This document shows positions 55,654 to 64,000 of a DNA stretch of 64,000 nucleotides, piece after piece. The notes under the pieces are model-generated. The model was not told where the DNA came from. It saw nothing but the letters and a program-made list of their open reading frames with translations, and did not search any database. The stretch comes from Siderastrea siderea (lineage: Eukaryota > Cnidaria > Anthozoa > Scleractinia > Rhizangiidae), in assembly GCA_964030785.1 (NCBI GenBank), contig OZ034971.1:32897304-32961303 (forward strand). The letters run 5' to 3'. The first letter of the stretch is position 1, and every line of letters begins with the position of its first letter. A program made the position numbers and the translations under genes.

Positions 55654-55998
55654 CGTTCCCCAAATTGGACTTTGGACTTTGAGCCCGCGTTTTCTCAGCG
55701 GGTTTACTTCCCCTTGAGCCCACGATCCCTTTTTCCAACTGGTCAGCGGTTTCCCTTTCCAAATCACGTGACTTCCGGTTGTATGAGCCCACGATCCCTT
55801 TTTCCACCTGGTCAGCGGTTTCCCTTTCCAAATCACGTGACTTCCGGTTGTATGAGCCCACGATCCCTTTTTCCCACTGGTCAGCGGTTTTTTCCACCGG
55901 AAATGATTTATGACGTCACCGGAAGTTCCTCTGGTCACGTGATCGCTCTCGACCAATCAGAAGCCTCCATATGCCCCATACGAGCGTATTTTACTACT
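55654..55998 (-). repeat. Right terminal inverted repeat of E2
   Basis: It is colinear with 33887-34231 over 345 bp without gaps. About four differences are visible, clustered in the middle 69-bp unit. It ends in ACTACT and is followed by TATATA. Confidence 0.9.
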
Positions 55999-56004
55999 TA
56001 TATA
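55999..56004. repeat. Target-site duplication of E2, right (TATATA)
   Basis: Partner of 33881-33886. Confidence 0.7.
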
Positions 56005-56308
56005 GAGCATACCAATGAGGCATTGTTTTCCTTTGTTTGGAAGCCTCATTCATCTTGCGGGGCAATCACTGCCTCGAGTTCCTCAATTTCCGTGTATTGG
56101 CTCATGGCTGTTTACGCATCAACTGCGATAAGCCGTGCGGTGAAGCACTCTCAGTAAAACATTGCAACTCAAAGGCGTGTGCACAATAGCGAAAATATCG
56201 TAAACAAAATAGCAACGTGATTTCAAGGTGAGAACTAAAAAATTAAAATGCAAAAATACGATCTGCACGCAAAAACAAAATTCTTTGTGGGTGTGACCAT
56301 GTTCTAAG

Positions 56309-56448
56309 ACGGTTAGACAATGAACGCTCGTGTCCTATGGGATATAGCGTCCCTCGCAAGATAGAATGCCACGAGGCCTGCGGCCTCGGCATTTTATCTT
56401 TGCTCGGGACACTATAGCCCATAGAACACTTGCGTTCATTGTCTAACC
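56309..56448. repeat. Palindromic element of about 140 bp
   Basis: The outer arms GGTTAGACAATGAACGC and GCGTTCATTGTCTAACC are exact, and the inner arms (GTGTCCTATGGGATATAGCG and the corresponding part) pair with small bulges around GAGGCCTGCGGCCTC. It is a MITE-like foldback. Confidence 0.8.
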
Positions 56449-56650
56449 CTTACAAAGAACACCCGAGCGACCGCAAAAACCCTACAGCTTAGAAACGTGA
56501 TGTGCAATTGATGAACTGCTGGTGTAGCACGCCGGTGAGAGTCCTACACAGGCGGCTCCGTGGACATGCGTGCGTTACGTTTGCATGCAGCAGGCGATTT
56601 TCGCGCTTGCTCGCGTGCTCTTTTCGCTAACCCGTCTCTGAAAGGAAAGG

Positions 56651-57045
56651 GAGACTACTCGTGGTCTATTTGGTTCTTGACGCAATTCCTCCCTAAATCG
56701 ATTCAGTCTTCTCGGTCCGGTAACCGTTACTAAGTTCTCACCATTTAGCCAAGGTTTTTTGCTTTATGATCACGTCATTTTAAAAATATTTTATATGCGC
56801 AAACGTTTAGATAGTTTGTTTTTTTTAGCGCGCGGACACTTAAGGGCAAGGGGACTACTGGTTGTCTATTTAGTTCTTGACGCGATTCCTCCCTAAATCG
56901 ATTCAGTCTTCTCGGTCCAGTAACCATTACTAAGTTCTCACCATTTAGCTAAGGTTTTTTTCTTTATGATCACGTCACTTTTAAAATATTTTTTATGCGC
57001 AAACGTTTAGATAGTTTTTTTTTAGCGCGCGGACACTTAAGGGCA
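56651..57045. repeat. Tandem duplication of about 200 bp
   Basis: Two copies, starting near 56651 and 56851, share CTAAATCGATTCAGTCTTCT through GCGCGCGGACACTTAAGGGC. A few substitutions and indels separate them. The interval 56450-56650 holds no gene. Confidence 0.85.
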
Positions 57046-57185
57046 ACGAAATCGAAATTAGAGGTTTTAATTAATTACTTGATTAGTTGTCAATTGATAA
57101 CGTCGACAAGACGTCATGACATCATTTAGCTGAAGTACAGTTCTTGCCTTCATAGAAAGTTGACAAAATTTACGGTGTTGTAAAA

Positions 57186-59286
57186 ATGGTATTGCTTGAA
57201 CTATCGCTGTTCATTGTTGAACTTCCCATTACGTTGTTCGTTGCGTTGATTTCCGTTACTTTGATGGTAGCAGCTTTGCTTGCCATTCCTGTAGAATGTG
57301 CAATTACCTACTTGAGGGTGAGTAACGCCTTAAGCCACTTCACCGTAACTTGAATTACCTTCAGCCACATTTCCATCAAAGTGTGAGACTAGGGATTGCT
57401 ATGTACAACAGACTCTGGCATCTCGGAAGACAATTCAACGGATCAGCTCAGTAGATTTTCAAGAATACTGAAGTTCTCTTGACTTTTGATTTTTCGTGCG
57501 TGCAGCTGTTTTATTTTTACTCGACATGGACTCTATCATTCCTAGTTCTAGGACTTATATGTTATTGATCTAAACCAAGAGAGGAAAAAGAGTAATTGTA
57601 TTACAAAGTACAACCAATCGTTTCTAAGTTTAAAACAAGAAAAATAAGATTACTCGTTCACGTTATTCGCCAATTTTGCAAGGCCATCCACTTTTTTCGA
57701 AAAAATTAGCCAATATTGCTTAAACCAGTTTCGCTAACATAGAAACTGGAATGTATTTTGCATTACAAAGTTTTATAGGCAACATAAATTTATGCTTTCT
57801 TGTAAATATTGATTTCGTGCACATGTTGCCGAAGGAAAAAAAAGATATAAAAAGGTGTGTGCTACAGTTCTAAAATGTCAACAAAGTTAGATAATAACTT
57901 CAGATATTGGTAATCTAACATGTGGATCTTCTGTATGTGTATATGTCATCGACAGCACTATATCTACTTTTTTCTTGCGGGGTGGTGGTGGTGGTAGTAG
58001 GGGAGGGGGTAGGGAACGAATCAAACTTGTTAAAGAATTAGAATCTTATTTTCAGACTTGACACACAAAGAACTGTTATTAATGAAATTTGTCTAGTTCT
58101 TAGCATATTTTTTCACACATTTCCAGCAGAGGAATGTACATAACAGGCAGCGTGTACCTTCTTCAGAAACCCAGCCTCCTAAAAAAACTGCTGTAAAACG
58201 TGTAGATCGCAAAATCACGCCACAAAGGAAGAAAAAATGCATACCATCGAATCCTGTTGAAGATGCGCGCGCCAAGAGAAGGCAGGCCATGATCGCTGCT
58301 TGTGAACAAGCCGAACAAAGGTTGCGCGCGGGCCGGGAACGAGCCTTGGAAACCCGACGAGCGTTGGATAAGATTTGGAAAAGAGTGGCACTTGAACTTA
58401 AAGAAAGCGACAAGAAATCGAAAGAAGTCTTCTCCTGCTTAATAGCCCGACAGCGGGAAAAACAGAAGGAAATGCATGACTGGGTAGAAAGTGCAACCAA
58501 AGCTAGCCGAGAATTTTCGAAGAAACTGCGAGAGGAGTTGAAAGTGGACACAAGTGTTGGTGGACAAGGTCTGAAGGAAATGAATCTCTGTCCAGCTTCC
58601 CAAAGTGGGGAAGAAGATAGGACGAAATCGTCATCCAGGGCTGCTGGACTCGCAGAGAAGCTTGGAAAGGAGTGTAGCGAATTGAATGAACGTGAAAACA
58701 CAACAGCGCTTGAAAAAAGTGTTCAAGGGGTTAAACGTGAAAAGGTAGGATGTTGTGACGTGATATTCCGGCACATGATATTCTATTACTTTGCCTCCCT
58801 TCTCCTTGCTCTACGACTTTCACGGACCTTTCCTCCTAGATCTTCCTATGACTTCCGTCAAACAGAGGCGGGCAATGGCTACAGGGCTTTACTCGGATTT
58901 TAGACGCAATTACATACATACATACCCCAAAACTGAAGCCAAAAGAGCCTCTGGGCCAATAGTGATCCCCGGGGTGTACCATGGCTTTTTCATATCCAGC
59001 GAATCTATAACTTATTCGCTCAAAATGCTATAGTTGGCCATTCTATTCCAACAGGTGTTTTCGACCCTCAACTTCACACCCCGAACTTCACATTACTAAA
59101 TCGGTAATAAAGCCCAAAGATGGAAAGGGAGGGAACGGGGTGTTCTTAAAACTGTTCTGAAACTTTTTTACCTTTTTATAGGATCACGAAATAAAGCAAA
59201 GTTTTTTGGAAAATGCTAAGGAAATGAAGGAAAAAGAAAAGCAAGTTTGCAGAACACTTGGCGACACCAAGACCATCAAAATGAAG
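57186..59286 (+). CDS. Probable host gene, membrane-anchored coiled-coil protein (three exons seen)
   Basis: Exon 1 is 57186-57317, exon 2 is 58127-58744 and exon 3 is 59182-59286. All junctions are in phase 0 with donors GTGAGT, GTAGGA and GTACTT and acceptors TTCCAG and TTATAG. Exon 1 codes for a strongly hydrophobic N-terminus (LFVALISVTLMVAALLAIP), a signal anchor. Exons 2 and 3 code for a basic stretch and then long charged helices (ERALETRRALDKIWKRVALE, then EMKEKEKQVCRTLG), typical of a coiled coil. The 3' exons beyond 59286 are not certain; a frame ending at 61803 is a weak candidate. No family is recognised. Confidence 0.5.
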
Positions 59287-59799
59287 GTACTTAGTTTGTT
59301 CAAATAGTCTTAGCACGGCCTCGTTTCCAGGCGCCGGTATAGCGCGGGCAAGGAGGGAGCACGGGGCGTCGTGGGAAGAATGCGGGGAGTGACCTATCCC
59401 ACAACGCCACGCGCACCACCATATAATAAGGAGGGACGCCTGGTTAAGCTCAAACCAAACTAATGCGTCTACTTTTACAAACGCGTTTGTTCCAATATGT
59501 TCCCCCTATCGTCGCCTATCGTCCTCTGTGGAACGACCAAAAACGATTGAAAAATGAAGACACTGTTTTGAAAACGCATCGCGTTAATATGAACAGGTGA
59601 ACTGACGACACGTGGAAATAAAGTATGAGGGGCGGGCTGTATCGCCGAATAAATAATGCATTTTTGGCTGACTGATAACAGAGTAGAGTACGCATTAGTG
59701 TTAAAAGGGTATAAGTTTCTTTAAGAGCCTTCGTGGACAAGAGATTGACCACTCCCTCTTACACGGGATCCTTTGCCTATCGCTCGTTCATCTGGTCTC

Positions 59800-60464
<665 letters not shown>

Positions 60465-60509
60465 AGAAAGAAACAAAGAAACAAAGAAAGAAACCGGCGC
60501 GTCTCCTAA

Positions 60510-62110
60510 TTATCCTGTCACCAACGAGGTTTTTGTTTGAAAAGCCCGCCATTTGGCATCTCGTCCTAAGCACCCGCTTTCCTTTCGGTCAGCACCAAGT
60601 CCCGATACTTAGCGTATGAGCAAAAAGGACCTCTGGGGACGAGATTGGCGTTAGCTAAAACCACGTGAGGAGAGTTCGAAACTAGTCTCCTACGCAGCCG
60701 TTTTTAGTGGCGTCAGGCAACGCTCCCCCACTAGTTCGAGACCGGTTGACAGGAAAAAATACATGTTTGACACACTTTCAAACTGCTACGGCAAGTTTGC
60801 CAGCGCAGAAGAGCAAGCGGTACAAAGGAATAGGGCAGGGCACCGAAATACTGATGATAGTTAATCTCCTTCACCGCTATACCCCGATTAGGCAACTGAG
60901 ATCCTCCTCCTCAAAAAAACCTGCTTTAATACCAAAGACAGATCTTTTCAAGTCGCTGCTCCAACTTAATGACTTGAAAGGAGTAAGATAAAAACACTTA
61001 TTTTGAAAGAGGCTCTTTATTAGTATTTAGAATTATGACAATTTCTTAATTAAATTGAAATCTAAATGGGGATTAGATTTGAAGTTACAAGTATATTATT
61101 GTTAGTAAATTTGTTCACCAAGAGTTAAACACAATTTTTCTTTTAATCAACCTTACACTAGTCCACGAACTGGTCTAAGTCAATCTCAGAGCCAGAGTCC
61201 TTTGGGTTTTAGCTCAGCGAGCAGTCGCCAGGAGAGACTATTTTTTTATTGGCTCGTCATAAAACAAAGGAACAGTGGAACTTTAATGAACCGGAAACCT
61301 GAGGAAAAATATATTTTTTGATTGGCTGGTTGAGTTGCTGACCAAAAAGTCAGAGGACCCTGGGTACGAGATTGGCTCAACGTACCACGCCAACCTTTCA
61401 CAGCGGTCAAACGCAAATAGCTACGTCACATCCAGTCTTTCAGAGCCTTGGAAGTTTGAATCAGTTCAAAAGTTTACGAGCGCCAAGTTCGTATGAAAAC
61501 GATGCAGAACATGTCCCGCAAACCGAATTTCCCGCCGGCAAAACTTGTGCATGACAGTTACTTCATTTCCAACACATACTCAACGAAAAAAACTTAAGTT
61601 TTCAGAAACGGCGTTAAGTTTTTCGGTTAAAATGAAACTTTCGACATTTGTCTGTATTGTTCTTTGTAAAATTATGGCGGGAACTGCGCACGCGTCGTGC
61701 GTTTGACCGCTGTGAACGCCAACCTGGGCAACACCAAGAACAGTGCGAGAAGGACAAGAACCACCAAGATTCAGGTCGGAAGTTCAAAGCCATGATTGCG
61801 TGACCCTTATACTGATTGTGGACTTTGTTATTCTAATTGTCGTGTTCTTGTCATCAACAGTTTGGCAAAAACAACAAACTTGCCTGTATAATGGAGAAGA
61901 GTATCCCCGGTGACGGATTTTATGTGGATCTTTAAAGGAAGGCATGTGACGTCTCCAAAATTTATTTGTTTGAGAAAAGTCGAAAACAGGGAGGGAAAAT
62001 GAAAGAGGAAAAATAAGGGCGCTCCAGTCTCCACTTCGCTCACTAATGAAATTCAAGTGAAAGCTTATCGTAACCCAGTCATTGCGCAAGCTTGTGTCAC
62101 AGATTCGTTT
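60510..62110. other. Gene-poor stretch
   Basis: I see no supported exon here. A short frame at about 61660-61803 (ending KFKAMIA) might be a last exon of the gene at 57186, but no clear acceptor supports it. Confidence 0.4.
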
Positions 62111-62116
62111 CGGCTC

Positions 62117-62229
62117 GTGTGAACAGGATATAAATATTCTACGCAAATGGTTTTATTAAAAAGATATAGGTTTAAGTTAAATCTGTTTAATTAAACCACC
62201 TGTATTCAATATTTATATCCTGTTCACAC
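62117..62229. mobile_element. MITE-like element with 22-bp inverted ends
   Basis: GTGTGAACAGGATATAAATATT at 62117-62138 is matched by its exact reverse complement at 62208-62229. The 69 bp in between are AT-rich and non-coding. Confidence 0.75.
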
Positions 62230-64000
62230 CAGCCAATTGTGTCCTTTAATTGAATTGTTTTACAGTGGAGCGAACAGAACTCAAGTATTAATGGAAGACA
62301 TTGAGAACGTGCAAAAACATAAACTTTTGACTGCTCATGTCAATAAAAGTTTTAATTGTTAATTTCCTCTGTTAAGGAAAGTGTTTCACATAATAAAGAT
62401 ATTTGTAAGTATGGCGAAGGTAATAAACGCAAGAAAAATAGTGTACATTATCAGTAAAATCCGAATTAATATTAAAAGTTTCCCTTTCTATGTTTAACCC
62501 ATTTTAATATCATTTTATTTTTTTCTGAAATGACATTTTTCAACACCCTTATATAGAGTACGTACTTGACGAAGGCCTCGTTGCACGGAATATTAAGCCT
62601 CTTACACTTGAGAAATATTTTATTTACATACATGTTCATTTCATAACATATACACTTTAAGAACAATAAATACAACTGTTAATAGTTTTCTTTTTCTTCA
62701 TAAATGTAAAATTTTTCTTGAGTTTATTTTTGGCGCAATTCAATTAATCTGCAACCTAATGGTGTTCTGTAATTGAAATACACCAAGTAACGAATTCATC
62801 AATATTTTCTTTTGAAAATTTAGGACTTTTTCTTCCAATGCGCCAAAACTGTTTTCGATGACGAAGATAGCGTGACTTTTACGTGACGCCAACGCTGAGC
62901 GCGCGCAAAGGACGGCTTACATGTCATGGAATGACCAGACTAAGCGATTGTCAGCAGTCATATGGTAACCAGGCCATACACATGATGGCATCTGTTCGAT
63001 CGCTCGATCGGCAGCTACCTGTCACGTGCCATATCACTGGTAAATTCACTCGCTTCCTCATTTTTCCTTATAGTGCTCAAGTGCGACACAAAGCCTCCAC
63101 GAACACACGAACACGTTTTCAGTGATAAAATGACTGTTAGAGTTCATATGGAAACCCGACTTCCGCTCGGTACTCCTTTATAGTTTTTACGTCACTCGAC
63201 TGCGTGACGGTCCCTCTCTTGAAAATATACCAAGTGCATACTTCCATATTTTTCACTCAAGATTTCCAAGCCACAAGAAGACGATTGCCCGAGAAAATTT
63301 CGTGATGCCAGTAGTCTCCAAAAACTTCATAGTCCTCTAGCGTGACTCAACTTGCGTGAGCGTTAATAGTGAGGCCTGACACTCTTGAAAATATAACGTT
63401 AAAACCCTCGATATCCACTAGGTGCAATCTTGAACATTTGGCTTTTAAGTTTCCCAAACCATGAGATAATTGCCTTGCTAGAATGTGTGACCCCAGTAGA
63501 GTCACTATTGTCACGCAAATCTTAATAAGCGAAAGATCACCGGCGCTAAAGGTAACATTACTTAGCGCAAAAATGGCGTTACGTGTCAACAATACGACAT
63601 TCGACAAAGTTCTTGTCCAGTAAACAAATTATCTTCCGTGAATTTGCTGGACATCCAAGCTGGTCCATTTTGTTTTTATCTCGCATTTCTCCAAGGTGAT
63701 GTAACTATAAGGTTTTGCCAACATTAAACATATCGCTGTCACACAAATACGTCACCCCCCTGTGGAACCATGGTCCCGAGGTCGTTGCAGCCATTATGAC
63801 GTAAAATGTCAGCGCACTCTTTACTGCCAGCACTCTTTGCGTGCCATAGAGCCGAGCGACCCTTGCTGTCAAGAATCCGCACATCAGCAAAATACTGAGA
63901 GGAAACAACAAACGGAAAATGTTATCTTGATTAAAACATGACAAAAAGGACGATTTTTAAGCTTTTCACTCACAAGAGCTCCCAAGCTCAAAAGAGGGAA
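62230..64000. other. Gene-poor stretch to the window end
   Basis: No supported gene, RNA or element was found. Two loosely similar segments (63205-63325 and 63350-63500, each with CTCTTGAAAATATA) may be an old tandem duplication. Confidence 0.4.

Larger units (their letters stand above)
33887..55998. mobile_element. Complete Polinton/Maverick element E2, 22,112 bp
   Basis: The element begins AGTAGTAAAATAC and ends with its reverse complement, carries 345-bp colinear inverted repeats and is bounded by TATATA. It encodes all hallmark Polinton genes: family B polymerase, retrovirus-like integrase, adenain-like protease, packaging ATPase and capsid proteins, with no obvious frameshift in any of them. 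The two inverted repeats differ at about four positions by eye, so insertion is relatively recent. GC content is visibly higher than in the flanks or E1, as expected for recently acquired viral DNA. The set is sufficient in principle for replication and virion formation. Confidence 0.93.

Overview
The window looks like nuclear DNA of a cnidarian, probably an anthozoan such as a stony coral. The support is AT-rich gene-poor DNA, intronless rhodopsin-class GPCR genes, tRNA-derived SINEs, L1-type LINE scraps and many foldback repeats, with two virus-like elements of kinds I associate with cnidarian genomes. The species cannot be fixed from this window alone.

Region 1 (1 to about 7.4 kb) is the right part of an AT-rich, virus-like element, called E1 here, cut by the window edge. 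It holds a double jelly-roll type major capsid protein (762-2051, minus), a penton-like protein (2447-3217), a pVI-like protein with two PPxY motifs (3223-4209), small basic capsid/core proteins, and, after a divergent control region, an A32/FtsK-like packaging ATPase (4378-5022, plus) and a fibre protein built of phage-tail-fibre-like repeats (5034-6722). No polymerase or integrase is in view. Most E1 start codons sit in AATAAATG or AATAAAATG.

Region 2 (7.4-33.8 kb) is host DNA. It contains two recently duplicated GPCR genes (21923-22903 and 30732-31715) inside a mosaic of duplicated blocks, LINE fragments, SINEs, microsatellites and palindromic elements.

Region 3 (33887-55998) is an apparently complete Polinton/Maverick, called E2, of 22,112 bp. 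It has 345-bp colinear terminal inverted repeats with AGT...ACT ends and a 6-bp TATATA repeat on each side. Its genes are a protein-primed-type family B DNA polymerase (51041-55294), a chromodomain integrase (38251-39402), a major capsid protein (42632-44032), two tandem penton-like proteins, an adenain-like protease (44035-44574), a packaging ATPase (44731-45384), a phospholipase A2 protein (48594-48953), a GRF zinc-finger protein, a SLOG-fold protein (36138-36830), a two-helix membrane protein that may be SLATT-like (46345-47007), and about nine small Arg-rich proteins, many with an RGG-x site that the protease could cut. A tRNA-shaped Pol III unit lies between protease and ATPase. Most transcripts have their own TATA box. 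The replication genes (polymerase and a candidate acidic regulator) diverge from one promoter at 50.8-51.0 kb, and the virion genes run rightward from 39.4 to 49 kb.

Region 4 (56.0-64.0 kb) is host DNA with a probable multi-exon gene for a membrane-anchored coiled-coil protein (57186-59286), a perfect 166-copy GCAA microsatellite and several foldback repeats.

No CRISPR array, rRNA or bacterial gene is present.
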